Origin: Melghiribacillus thermohalophilus
Lineage (GTDB): Bacteria > Bacillota > Bacilli > Bacillales > Alkalibacillaceae
NCBI RefSeq assembly: GCF_004342905.1
Contig: NZ_SMAN01000007.1
Span: 1 to 64,000, forward strand
Reading direction: 5' to 3'
Length of the DNA: 64,000 nt
Part shown: positions 16,736 to 25,694 of the stretch, piece after piece
Numbering within the stretch: position 1 is the stretch's first letter
Layout: each line of letters opens with the position of its first letter
The notes under the pieces: model-generated
What the model saw: only the letters and a program-made list of their open reading frames with translations
What the model was told of the DNA's origin: nothing
Databases searched by the model: none
Program-made: the position numbers and the translations under genes

Positions 16736-18411
16736 CTGAGGGTACTGAAGTAAAACGTTTTTCTCGCCAGTCGATGACAGGGGCAAAAGGGATTATAGAA
16801 TGCTTGAAAAGAGAAAAAGTCGAAAACGTTTTCTGCGTTCCCGGCGAAAGCTATTTGCCCGTGATGGATGCCATCCGCGGTGAGCCGTCCATCCAACTGA
16901 TTTCAAACCGGCACGAAAGCGGGGCAGCTTTTATGGCAGAGGGATATGCGAAAGCTTCAGGAAAAACAGGCGTAGTGATGGCCACCCGGGGAGTAGGCGC
17001 TTCCAATTTGACCATCGGGGTACATACAGCCTATCAGGATTCTACACCAATGGTGGTGTTTCTCGGCCAGGTCCACAGCAAATTTCGGGGGAGGGAAGGG
17101 TTTCAGGAAGTCGATCTCGATCAATTTTTTCAGCCCATTGCGAAATGGACATTTGAGATCCGCGATGCCGAACGAATTCCGGAGATTGTCCAGCGTGCTT
17201 TTCGAATCGCTCAGTCAGGAAGGCCAGGACCTGTCGTTCTTTCGCTGCCTGAGGACGTCCTGTTAGAAGAAACAATGATGACCTTTGGGCCGGCTGTGGA
17301 AAAATCAAAACCCGGTCCTTCATCAGGAGAACTGGAGAAAATCGAAACATTGCTGCAGCAGGCCCGGCGCCCCTTGATCATTGCAGGGGGAGGTGTCAAG
17401 TGGGCGCAGGGAGAACAGGAGCTTCTTCAGTTTGCCGAAAACGTCGAGATTCCTGTCATGGCTGCCTTTCGTAGGCATGATGTATTTCCGAATGATCACC
17501 GGTTATATGTGGGACATCTGGGCCTTGGAACGAACCCGAATCTCATCCGGACAGCGACTGAGGCTGATGTGGTGATTGCTCTCGGCACAAGATTGTCGGA
17601 AGTGACTACCCAGGATTATACACTGATTTCTCCTGATCAGAAGCTGATTCACATCGATATCGACCCGAATGTCATAGGAAGGGTTTATGCACCGGATATT
17701 GGGGTCACAGCTGATATCCGCATAGCCCTGAAAGGCATGATGGATCTGAATATTCAGTCACATTGGTCAGACTGGACCATTAGCCGGAGACATACCTATG
17801 AAAACGTATCCAGTCCGGATGTTCATCCCAATGATCCGATTAATCGTCATGTGATTGATTTGCTGCAAAAACATCTGCCAGAAGGATCAATCCTGACAAA
17901 CGATGCTGGAAATTTTACCGGCTGGCTTCATACGTTCTACCAGTTCAAACATAAACGTACTTATATAGGACCTACCTCAGGTGCCATGGGGTATGGGATG
18001 CCTGCAGCCCTGGGGGCCAAACTGGCAAATCCTGAACGAACGGTTGTTTCCTTATCAGGCGATGGGGGTTTCTTTATGACCATTCAGGAACTGGAAACAG
18101 CAGTTCGCTATACCATTCCAATCATTTGCATTGTATTTAACAATCGTATGTATGGAACCATTCGCATGCATCAGGAAATCCATTACCCCGGTAAAGGGAT
18201 CGGAACGGATTTAGGAAATGTAAGATTTGCAGAACTGGCCAAAAGCATAGGGGCTGATGGATATACCATTCATGAAAAGAATGAATTTGAATCTGTTTTA
18301 CGAGAGGCTCTAAAAGGCGACCGCCCGACGGTCATGGATGTCATTACGAATCCGGAACAAATTTCCGTGACTTCGACGCTAGAAGATTTGCGTCACAGAA
18401 TACGTGAGTAA
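16732..18411 (+). CDS. ThDP-dependent decarboxylase, acetolactate synthase-like; candidate 2-oxoadipate decarboxylase
   Basis: 559 residues with the three-domain ThDP fold. The catalytic glutamate is in SNRHES (E62), an N-terminal FCVPGE is at 34-39, a central Rossmann-like domain begins near 200, and the ThDP/Mg motif runs GDGG (443-446) to NN (470-471). It is annotated in relatives as acetolactate synthase-like or as a 2-oxo acid decarboxylase (AruI type). No regulatory-subunit gene is next to it, and the surrounding genes are catabolic, so decarboxylation of 2-oxoadipate to glutarate semialdehyde is proposed. GTG 16732 overlaps the previous stop (translational coupling) behind GGGGGTG. Confidence 0.82.
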   Translation: MTEGTEVKRFSRQSMTGAKGIIECLKREKVENVFCVPGESYLPVMDAIRGEPSIQLISNRHESGAAFMAEGYAKASGKTGVVMATRGVGASNLTIGVHTAYQDSTPMVVFLGQVHSKFRGREGFQEVDLDQFFQPIAKWTFEIRDAERIPEIVQRAFRIAQSGRPGPVVLSLPEDVLLEETMMTFGPAVEKSKPGPSSGELEKIETLLQQARRPLIIAGGGVKWAQGEQELLQFAENVEIPVMAAFRRHDVFPNDHRLYVGHLGLGTNPNLIRTATEADVVIALGTRLSEVTTQDYTLISPDQKLIHIDIDPNVIGRVYAPDIGVTADIRIALKGMMDLNIQSHWSDWTISRRHTYENVSSPDVHPNDPINRHVIDLLQKHLPEGSILTNDAGNFTGWLHTFYQFKHKRTYIGPTSGAMGYGMPAALGAKLANPERTVVSLSGDGGFFMTIQELETAVRYTIPIICIVFNNRMYGTIRMHQEIHYPGKGIGTDLGNVRFAELAKSIGADGYTIHEKNEFESVLREALKGDRPTVMDVITNPEQISVTSTLEDLRHRIRE

Positions 18412-18461
18412 GCTGATCATTTTCAGTTTAATAGATGAAAACATGAAATGGAGGGAGAAAA

Positions 18462-19964
18462 ATGAGAAACACGCTGGTAAAAGAACATAAGCTGCTCAAT
18501 TATATTAATGGACAGTGGGATGAAGCATCGGGAGGCCGATACATGCCTGTGAACAATCCGGCGAATGGTGAAACATTGGCTGATGTTCCTCTTTCAGGAG
18601 AAGAAGATGTAGAAAAAGCAGTTCAGGCCGCTTCTGAAGCTCAGAAAGAATGGGCCCTGGTTCCCGCGCCACAGCGGGCAGAAATCCTGTACCGGGTAGG
18701 AAACATCATGAAAGAGCGTAAAGAGGATCTGTCCAGAATTTTGACTATGGAAAATGGCAAGGTGCTGGAAGAAGCGAGGGGAGAAGTGCAGGAAGGAATA
18801 GATATGGCGTTTTATATGGCCGGCGAGGGAAGACGTCTGTTCGGGCAAACCACCCCTTCAGAACTGCGGGATAAATTTGCCATGAGTGTCCGTGCACCGG
18901 TTGGAGTCGTGGGGATCATCACACCCTGGAACTTTCCCATCGCCATCGCTACCTGGAAATCGTTCCCGGCCATCGTTGCCGGAAATGCGGTCATCTGGAA
19001 GCCGGCCACAGAGACCCCGATGATGGCCTATGAACTGGCTAAAATTTTTGAAGAAGCGGGACTTCCGAAAGGGGTTTTAAACGTTGTGTTTGGCTCAGGT
19101 TCGGAAGTGGGCACTGCCATGGTAGAGCACGACGGAATCCGGGTAATTTCTTTTACGGGTTCGAATGAAGTGGGACGCACCATCGCCAGCAAATGCGGTG
19201 AAAAGCTGAAAAAAGTATCCCTTGAAATGGGTGGGAAAAACGCCGTCATCGTCATGGATGATGCCGATCTCGATCTGGCTATTCAGGGCATTGTCTGGAG
19301 TGCGTTCGGAACAAGTGGCCAGCGCTGTACGGCCTGCAGCCGGGTCATCGTTCATGAAAATATAAAAGAACGAGTAGAAGAACGCTTACTGGCTGAAATG
19401 GAAAAGCTCACCATCGGCAATGGGTTGGATGAAAGTATTAAGGTAGGACCGATCATCAATGAAGCGGGTCTGAGAAAAATTGAAAAGTACATCCAGATTG
19501 GCAAAGAAGAAGGTGCAAAACTGCATGCAGGGGGATATGTCCTGGAAGGAGAAAACTTTGAAAATGGGAACTACTTTGCCCCTACTTTATTTACAGATGC
19601 TAAACCGGATATGCGCATTGTCCAGGAAGAAATTTTTGGTCCGGTTGTATCCCTGATTCCGGTGAAAAGCTTTGAAGAGGCCATTGAAGTAAACAACAGT
19701 GTAACCTATGGACTTTCAAGCTCGATTTTTACCAGTGATGTCAATCGAGTATTCAAGGCACAGCGGGATCTTGATACAGGTATTGTGTATATAAATGCCG
19801 GTACCATTGGTGCAGAGATACATTTGCCCTTTGGCGGCACAAAAGGAACCGGCAATGGACACAGGGATTCCGGTCAGGCTGCCCTCGATGTGTTTACCGA
19901 ATGGAAATCGGTGTATGTGGATTTCAGCGGAAAACTGCAGCGGGCCCAGATCGATGTGGATTAA
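18462..19964 (+). CDS. Aldehyde dehydrogenase, likely 2-aminoadipate semialdehyde dehydrogenase
   Basis: 500 residues of the NAD(P)-dependent ALDH superfamily. The catalytic cysteine is C289 in SGQRCTAC, the general base E255 in LEMGGKN, and the cofactor-binding ITPWNFP at 153-159. The gene is immediately upstream of lysine 6-dehydrogenase, whose product exists in equilibrium with allysine (2-aminoadipate 6-semialdehyde); oxidation of that aldehyde to 2-aminoadipate is the inferred step. GGAGGG precedes the ATG. A second ALDH in the convergent operon probably handles glutarate semialdehyde. Confidence 0.87.
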   Translation: MRNTLVKEHKLLNYINGQWDEASGGRYMPVNNPANGETLADVPLSGEEDVEKAVQAASEAQKEWALVPAPQRAEILYRVGNIMKERKEDLSRILTMENGKVLEEARGEVQEGIDMAFYMAGEGRRLFGQTTPSELRDKFAMSVRAPVGVVGIITPWNFPIAIATWKSFPAIVAGNAVIWKPATETPMMAYELAKIFEEAGLPKGVLNVVFGSGSEVGTAMVEHDGIRVISFTGSNEVGRTIASKCGEKLKKVSLEMGGKNAVIVMDDADLDLAIQGIVWSAFGTSGQRCTACSRVIVHENIKERVEERLLAEMEKLTIGNGLDESIKVGPIINEAGLRKIEKYIQIGKEEGAKLHAGGYVLEGENFENGNYFAPTLFTDAKPDMRIVQEEIFGPVVSLIPVKSFEEAIEVNNSVTYGLSSSIFTSDVNRVFKAQRDLDTGIVYINAGTIGAEIHLPFGGTKGTGNGHRDSGQAALDVFTEWKSVYVDFSGKLQRAQIDVD

Positions 19965-20025
19965 TGTTTGTTGATCAGGAGTTCTTTTCATCTATTGATC
20001 ATTACAGATAAGGGGGAGTATGGTA

Positions 20026-21198
20026 ATGAAAGTAGCTGTATTAGGTTCAGGTTTAATGGGAAAAGAAGCTGCACGGGACTTAGCCAGCAGTGAAGGGGTA
20101 GAGAAAATTGGGCTAGCTGATATTGATCTAAAGCGGGCTGAGCAGGTCTGCCACCAGCTGAATTCGGACAAACTGGAAGCCTTTCAGGTCGATGCGAATG
20201 ACGAACAGGCACTGGCTCATTTTATGCGCCAGTACGATGTAGTTATCAATGCATTATTTTATACGTTTAATGAAACCGTAGCCCGAACAGCAATTCAGGT
20301 CGGGGTTCATGCCGTAGATCTGGGGGGGCATATCGGACATATAACCGATCAGGTCTTGAAGTTAAAGGAAGATGCAAAAGTTGCCGGGGTGACCATCATA
20401 CCAGATTTAGGCGTGGCTCCTGGAATGATTAATATTTTGTCAGGCTATGGGGCAAGCAAACTGGATCAACTGGAATCGATTAAACTATATGTTGGTGGCA
20501 TTCCGGTTCACCCGGAACCCCCGCTGGAATATAACCATGTGTTTTCCATGGAAGGCGTTTTTGATCATTATACTGATCCTGCACTGATTATACGTAACGG
20601 AAAAAAACAGGAAGTCCCCGCCCTTTCCGAAATTGAACAGGTGCATTTTGAAAAATTTGGACCCCTGGAAGCCTTCCATACGTCAGGGGGAACGTCTACA
20701 TTGCCCCATTCCTTTCCTGATGTAGAAACCCTGGAATATAAAACGATCCGCTACCGGGGACACGCGGAAAAATTTAAACTGCTGGTGGATTTAAATTTAA
20801 CCCGAAATGATTATGAAGTGGAAATCAAAGGACAGAAAGTGAAACCCAGGGAGGTGCTTTTGAAGGTTCTTGAACCAATTGTGGATTTAAAAGATAAAGA
20901 TGATGCCGTATTACTCCGGGCTATAATCGGGGGACGAAAGAAAGGCAAGAAGACAATCTACCAGTATGAAATGACCACGTATAAAGACAAAAAACATCAT
21001 GTAACCGCCATGGCAAGAGCGACAGCCAATTCCATTTCAGTTGTTGCCCAGATGATCGGAAATGGCACCATCACCACCAGGGGCGTGTATCCGCCGGAAA
21101 AAATTGTTCCAGGTGATGTTTATATCAAGGAGATGGCCAGACGGGGAGTGGAGATTCAAGAATCGGTCAAAACAGAGGAAGCCTCAATCAGGGTGTGA
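20026..21198 (+). CDS. L-lysine 6-dehydrogenase (saccharopine dehydrogenase-like)
   Basis: 390 residues. The sequence closely follows the characterised Geobacillus stearothermophilus lysine 6-dehydrogenase as I recall it: [14 protein letters not shown] at the start (GxGxxG, residues 7-12), VNALFY-like [49 protein letters not shown] and [19 protein letters not shown]. The enzyme oxidatively deaminates the epsilon-amino group of lysine with NAD, giving 1-piperideine-6-carboxylate. ATG 20026 has GGGGGAG seven bases upstream; ATG 20020 is too close. It is the enzyme that defines the operon as lysine catabolism. Confidence 0.93.
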   Translation: MKVAVLGSGLMGKEAARDLASSEGVEKIGLADIDLKRAEQVCHQLNSDKLEAFQVDANDEQALAHFMRQYDVVINALFYTFNETVARTAIQVGVHAVDLGGHIGHITDQVLKLKEDAKVAGVTIIPDLGVAPGMINILSGYGASKLDQLESIKLYVGGIPVHPEPPLEYNHVFSMEGVFDHYTDPALIIRNGKKQEVPALSEIEQVHFEKFGPLEAFHTSGGTSTLPHSFPDVETLEYKTIRYRGHAEKFKLLVDLNLTRNDYEVEIKGQKVKPREVLLKVLEPIVDLKDKDDAVLLRAIIGGRKKGKKTIYQYEMTTYKDKKHHVTAMARATANSISVVAQMIGNGTITTRGVYPPEKIVPGDVYIKEMARRGVEIQESVKTEEASIRV

Positions 21199-21299
21199 GC
21201 AACAGATGGTCCCCTCTGCATATAGCAGGGGGGATTTTCATCGTCAGTGAGAACCTGTCTTTGGGCTGAGCGAAATCCGTTTATAAAGGAGCAGGCACA

Positions 21300-22061
21300 A
21301 TGAACCAGAGTGTCATCAAAGCACTGAAATTGCTTAATTATTTTACAGAAGAAAAGCGGGAACTGACTTTAAAAGAAATTACAGAAAAAGCCGGGATCCC
21401 CAAACCCACGGTCTACCGTTTGTTACGATCACTGGAATATTGCGGGTTTCTGATGAAAACAAACGGACATGAACAGGACGAAAAATACAGGCTTGGTCTG
21501 AAACTGATGGAGCTTGGAAATCTCGTTTCCGATCAGCTGGAAATACGAAAGATCGCAAAACCTTATATGGAAAGACTGGCTCAGGAGATCAATGAAGCCG
21601 TCCACCTGGTTATTGCCCACGATAATCAGGCAATCTATATCGAAAAAGTGGACAGCAGCCGGGCTTTAAGGCTGTACACCCGGATAGGGAAAAGTTCTCC
21701 TTTATTTATTGGTTCAGGCCCCAAACTTCTCCTTGCCTTCATGGAAAAAGACAAACAGGAGGTTGTTTTATCTCAAAACAACCTCGAGTCTCTTGTGGAT
21801 CATCAACCAATTGCTAAGGAAGATTTGCTCTGTGAATTAAAGGATATCCGAAAAAAAGGATATTCCATGAGCACTGGAGAACAGGATATTGATACAACCG
21901 GGATCTCATATCCTGTCTGGAACCATCATAAACAGGTTGCAGCCGCATTGGCCGTCAGTGGATTATCGAGTCATTTTGAGGGAGAAAACCTGGAGAACAT
22001 CAAAAGAAAAACAGCAGAAACGGCTCTGGCCATTTCCAGGGGTCTTGGGTTCCAGCCATGA
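21300..22061 (+). CDS. IclR family transcriptional regulator
   Basis: 253 residues. The N-terminal winged helix-turn-helix is LTLKEITEKAGIPKPTVYRLLRSLEYCGFL (positions about 20-50, cited as a region), followed by the IclR effector domain with EAVHLVIAHDNQAIYIEKVDS and the C-terminal YSMSTGEQDIDTTGISYPV and ALAVSGL. It follows lysine 6-dehydrogenase in the same direction, so it probably senses a pathway intermediate and controls this operon, and perhaps the convergent one. GGAG lies eight bases before ATG 21300. Confidence 0.9.
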   Translation: MNQSVIKALKLLNYFTEEKRELTLKEITEKAGIPKPTVYRLLRSLEYCGFLMKTNGHEQDEKYRLGLKLMELGNLVSDQLEIRKIAKPYMERLAQEINEAVHLVIAHDNQAIYIEKVDSSRALRLYTRIGKSSPLFIGSGPKLLLAFMEKDKQEVVLSQNNLESLVDHQPIAKEDLLCELKDIRKKGYSMSTGEQDIDTTGISYPVWNHHKQVAAALAVSGLSSHFEGENLENIKRKTAETALAISRGLGFQP

Positions 22062-22085
22062 TCAAAACTGAAAGGAGGGAAAAGG

Positions 22086-22394
22086 ATGAATACATATTTT
22101 ATAGCGGGACACGCCCGTCTACCATCAGGGATGGCTGCTCAAAACATGTATGAAATATTAACCATTACCGCTGAAATTGATAAAAAATACGGGGTGATTG
22201 TGGAAGCCAACTGTACCCTGGCGACTGAACACGGACGAAAATTTATTAATCAGCTGCTAAAAGGGTACAGTCTGAGAGATGGGGTAGACGAGCCGATTGA
22301 AACCATCAAGGCCCATTATCTCGGAAAAGCAGGAAATGCTCTGGCCTCAGCCATGAAGGATTTGTACAAGCAGTATCAGATTCAAAAAAATTAA
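22086..22394 (+). CDS. DUF3870 domain-containing protein
   Basis: 102 residues. The pattern FIAGHARLPSGMAA near the start, GVIVEANCTLATEHGRKFI in the middle and GYSLRDGVDEPIETIKAHYLGKAGNALASAMKDLYKQY at the end is that of DUF3870. The function of this family is unknown, although it is recurrently found beside amino-acid catabolic genes. AAAGGAGGG precedes the ATG by seven bases. It ends the plus-strand operon, 24 bases after the regulator gene. Confidence 0.8.
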   Translation: MNTYFIAGHARLPSGMAAQNMYEILTITAEIDKKYGVIVEANCTLATEHGRKFINQLLKGYSLRDGVDEPIETIKAHYLGKAGNALASAMKDLYKQYQIQKN

Positions 22395-22480
22395 ACAAGT
22401 ACTCTTAAAAACTATGACCTATGTATCGTTTGTAATGAGCCAATCATAAATGTTTTTAAACCATATGAACATGCACGATG

Positions 22481-22835
22481 TTCATGGACAATTGAAAATG
22501 CGCAATAAACCAATGGTCCTTCATGGCATGTTAAAGACTGTTTTTTAAATGTCTGTCACAAATGAAATGACGGACAAAACTGCGTCAGACTTTTAACACT
22601 GGTCCCTGGAGAACGATGAAGGACAAAACCGCGCATGAATACATGAATGTTTGCATAATGTCCTTGATCCATTCCATGAAGAATAAAATGGAAGAACGAT
22701 TTTCATATCATGTCCTTCATCCGTGTTATCAAGGACAAATGTTTGCGAAAAAACGTAAAAAATGTTCTTCATCCTCCCGATGACGGTCAAAAACATGATA
22801 TAGATGCGCGGTAATGTCCCTCATATACCTGATGC
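22481..22835. repeat. Array of ~52-bp hairpin repeats between convergent operons
   Basis: Units begin at about 22550, 22601, 22659, 22711, 22763 and 22815 (steps of 51, 58, 52, 52 and 52 bp). The common unit is TGTCCTTCATCC, a 4-9 base loop, then GATGAAGGACAAAAC and a GCG-containing spacer. The 22711 unit shows TGTCCTT and AAGGACA as a clean inverted repeat; others have compensated or single mismatches. Partial half-sites extend left to 22481. The region has no open frame worth calling. It separates two operons that converge, so it may serve as terminator array. Confidence 0.75.
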
Positions 22836-22864
22836 TGGTAACCTTCTTTTCCGTACAGGCTGCT

Positions 22865-24325
22865 TTAGACTTTAATGCCCATCGATACATATTTCATTTC
22901 CACAAACTCGTGGATGCCGTGGTGCCCGCCTTCCTTTCCGATTCCAGACTGCTTGATGCCGCCAAACGGAGCTTCGGCTGTGGCGGGCAATACATCATTG
23001 ACACCTACGATTCCATATTCGAGTTTTTCCATCACTCGATAAGCCCGGTTTAAATTTTCGGTAAACATATAAGAGGCAAGGCCGTAGTCAGTGTCATTTG
23101 CCCGTTCAATGGCTTCTTCTTCGGTTTTGAATGTCTGGACGGGGATAATCGGCCCAAAGGTTTCTTCATACATGACTCGCATGTCAGGATTCACATTGGC
23201 TAAAACGGTTGGCTGGTAGAAATAGCCCTGAAGGCCGCAGTCTATTACCCCGCCTCCATATAGAACTTCAGCACCTCTGGAAACAGCATCCTTTAAATGG
23301 GATTCGACTTTTTCAAGAGCCTGCTGATTAATTAATGGCCCAATATCTGTATCCTCTTCCTTGCCATACCCGACTTTTAATGCTTTGACCTTCTCAAGCA
23401 GTTTTTCCGAAAAGGCTTCCTGGACCGACTCCTGGACAAATAGCCGGTTGGCACAAATACACGTTTGCCCGGCATTTCGAAATTTGCTTGCCAGTGAGAG
23501 TTCAGCAGCCAACTCAAGGTCTGCATCCTCAAATACAAGAATCGGTGCATGGCCCCCTAATTCCAGAGACAGTTTTTTCACATGACGGGAACTTTCGCGC
23601 ATTAAGTATTTTCCCACTTCTGTAGAACCCGTAAAGGTGATTAAGCGGACAGATTTGTCCCCGAGTAAGGTTTCCCCGATCTCTTTTGCATCCCCTGTGA
23701 CCAGATTGAATACGCCTTCTGGAAGACCTGCCTTTTCAAACATTTTTACAATTTCAATGGCAGAAAGTGGAGTTTCCGGAGCAGGTTTTAACACTACAGT
23801 ACAGCCTGCCGCCAGAGCTGGCCCCACTTTTCTCGTAATCATCGAGGAAGGAAAGTTCCAGGGTGTAATAGCAGCTACTACTCCTACAGGCTGAGGAATG
23901 ACAAGAAGCCGCTTTTCTTGTTTGGATGAAGGGATCCACTCGCCGTAAAGACGGCTGGCCTCTTCTGCATACCAGAGCAGGAAACTCGCAGCTGATTGAA
24001 TTTCTCCTTTTGCCTCTTTCAGGGGCTTTCCCTGTTCGGTAGTTAAAATTTCCGCTAGACGGTCCGCATCTTCCATCATTAGCTGATAAGCTCTGTACAA
24101 AATCTGAGACCGTTCTCTGCCTGTCATGGATGACCACTGTAAAAAAGCCTTTGAAGCCGATTGGATAGCTTTGACTGTTTCTTGCTTTCCCCCAAAAGAC
24201 ACTTCTGTGATTTTTTCCATTGTGGCGGGGTTATACACAGGATCAGTTTTCCCTGAAGCTGCACTCTGCCATTTTCCATCGATGTACAAACTCTTTATTT
24301 TTTTCGGGAATGATACCAATGGCAT
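22865..24325 (-). CDS. Aldehyde dehydrogenase, glutarate/succinate semialdehyde type
   Basis: 486 residues. ALDH residues are C289 (NAGQTCICANR), E255 (LELGGHA) and ITPWNFP at 153-159. The motif CICANR and overall length match the GabD/DavD group that oxidises succinate or glutarate semialdehyde. As the last gene of the minus operon, downstream of an omega-aminotransferase and together with a CoA-transferase and glutaryl-CoA dehydrogenase-like gene, it most likely converts glutarate semialdehyde to glutarate. AGGAGATGCC lies before the ATG. Confidence 0.87.
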   Translation of the reverse strand: MPLVSFPKKIKSLYIDGKWQSAASGKTDPVYNPATMEKITEVSFGGKQETVKAIQSASKAFLQWSSMTGRERSQILYRAYQLMMEDADRLAEILTTEQGKPLKEAKGEIQSAASFLLWYAEEASRLYGEWIPSSKQEKRLLVIPQPVGVVAAITPWNFPSSMITRKVGPALAAGCTVVLKPAPETPLSAIEIVKMFEKAGLPEGVFNLVTGDAKEIGETLLGDKSVRLITFTGSTEVGKYLMRESSRHVKKLSLELGGHAPILVFEDADLELAAELSLASKFRNAGQTCICANRLFVQESVQEAFSEKLLEKVKALKVGYGKEEDTDIGPLINQQALEKVESHLKDAVSRGAEVLYGGGVIDCGLQGYFYQPTVLANVNPDMRVMYEETFGPIIPVQTFKTEEEAIERANDTDYGLASYMFTENLNRAYRVMEKLEYGIVGVNDVLPATAEAPFGGIKQSGIGKEGGHHGIHEFVEMKYVSMGIKV

Positions 24326-24374
24326 CTCCTCCTAAATAGGTTTTTTAACTACATGTATACGTTTTCTGTGAAAC

Positions 24375-25694
24375 TCAATGATTCAAAACAGCTAGAATTG
24401 AATCTTTCAGAATGGAGAACAGGGTCATGATTTCTTCTCCTTGAATGATTAGCGGCGGTGCAAACACAATGGTATCGGCTTCTTCAAAAACCACATTTCG
24501 CAAAATTAACCCCCGATTTCTTGCTTCCTTCACAATCAGAGGTGAGATCTTTTCAGTAAAGCGTTCATTGGTTTCCGGATTTTTCATGATTTCCAGGCCG
24601 CCGATTAAACCGAGGGATCGAACGTCACCTACATAAGGGATTTCATCCTGAATCTGTTGAAGGTGGTATTTCATTTCTTCTCCTGCCGTTCTGGAATTTT
24701 CCACGAGCTTCTCCTCTTCAATGATATCTATGTTGTGAAGGCCAACGGCACATGATACCGGATGGCCGCTGTACGTGAATCCGTGAAGGAGGGTTCCTTT
24801 AGCAAGCTCTTTTAAATCTTCATGAATGGGTTGGCGGATTACAACCCCACCAAGGGGCATATAGCCGCTGGTAACCCCTTTTGCAAACAGCATAAAATCA
24901 GGTACAACATTCCAGTGCTCACATGCAAACATTTTTCCGGTACGCCCAAAACCTGTGATGACTTCATCAGCAATCATGAGAACATTGTATTTGTCACAGA
25001 TTTTTCTGACGTTCTCCAGGTAGTCAGGGGGAGGAATATGGACCCCGCCAGCACCCTGAACAGGTTCCGCAATAAAGGCCGCGATATGTTCTTCCCCCTC
25101 CTGCTGGATCACCTGTTCGAGTTCTTCAGCAGAAAAAGGATCGATATGGATAAATTCTGGAGACGGTGAAGGGGTCATGGTGTGAAAAGCGCTGATTCCG
25201 GTTGCGCTGGTGGAACCTACCGCGAGACCGTGATAGGCCTGTTTTCTGGAAATGATTTTCGTTTTATTAGGAAACCCTTTTAGTTTCCAATAATACTGTG
25301 CCAGTTTGTAGGCAGTATCATTTGCTTCCGAACCGCCGGATGTGAAAAATACGGCCTGTAAATCCCCTGGTGTCATATCGGCTATTTTTTTGGCCAGTCG
25401 AATGGCCGGTTCATTACTGAAAGTGGAGAAACAGTTGGAGAAAGCCAGCTTTTCCATCTGTGCCCTGGCCGTTTCTGCCAGTTCTTTTCTTCCATAGCCG
25501 ACATGTACATTCCACAGTGAAGACATACCCTCGATATAGGTTTTTCCACTTAGATCGGTTACATAGATTCCTTTCCCCTCTGTGAAAATGGCCGCAGGGC
25601 CTTCTTCTTGCTGCTGTTTTATGGAAGATGTTGGGTGGAGAAAATGGTTCTGATCCAGTTCAATCAGTTCATTGATCAATTGTAACTGATTCAT
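24375..25694 (-). CDS. Class III (omega) aminotransferase
   Basis: 439 residues. The PLP lysine is K272 in FAKGVTSGYMPLG, with the class III signature DEVITGFGRTG at 243-253 and TSGGSEANDTA at 118-128. Relatives use omega-amino donors such as 5-aminovalerate, 4-aminobutyrate, beta-alanine, putrescine or taurine with pyruvate or 2-oxoglutarate. In this operon 5-aminovalerate to glutarate semialdehyde (DavT-like) is the most coherent reaction, inferred from context. Its start overlaps the end of the permease gene by 26 bp, indicating coupled expression. Confidence 0.82.
   Translation of the reverse strand: MNQLQLINELIELDQNHFLHPTSSIKQQQEEGPAAIFTEGKGIYVTDLSGKTYIEGMSSLWNVHVGYGRKELAETARAQMEKLAFSNCFSTFSNEPAIRLAKKIADMTPGDLQAVFFTSGGSEANDTAYKLAQYYWKLKGFPNKTKIISRKQAYHGLAVGSTSATGISAFHTMTPSPSPEFIHIDPFSAEELEQVIQQEGEEHIAAFIAEPVQGAGGVHIPPPDYLENVRKICDKYNVLMIADEVITGFGRTGKMFACEHWNVVPDFMLFAKGVTSGYMPLGGVVIRQPIHEDLKELAKGTLLHGFTYSGHPVSCAVGLHNIDIIEEEKLVENSRTAGEEMKYHLQQIQDEIPYVGDVRSLGLIGGLEIMKNPETNERFTEKISPLIVKEARNRGLILRNVVFEEADTIVFAPPLIIQGEEIMTLFSILKDSILAVLNH

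Noticed and set aside
22481-22835. CRISPR array
   Set aside because: Units are degenerate hairpins without conserved direct repeats and unique spacers, and no cas genes are near.
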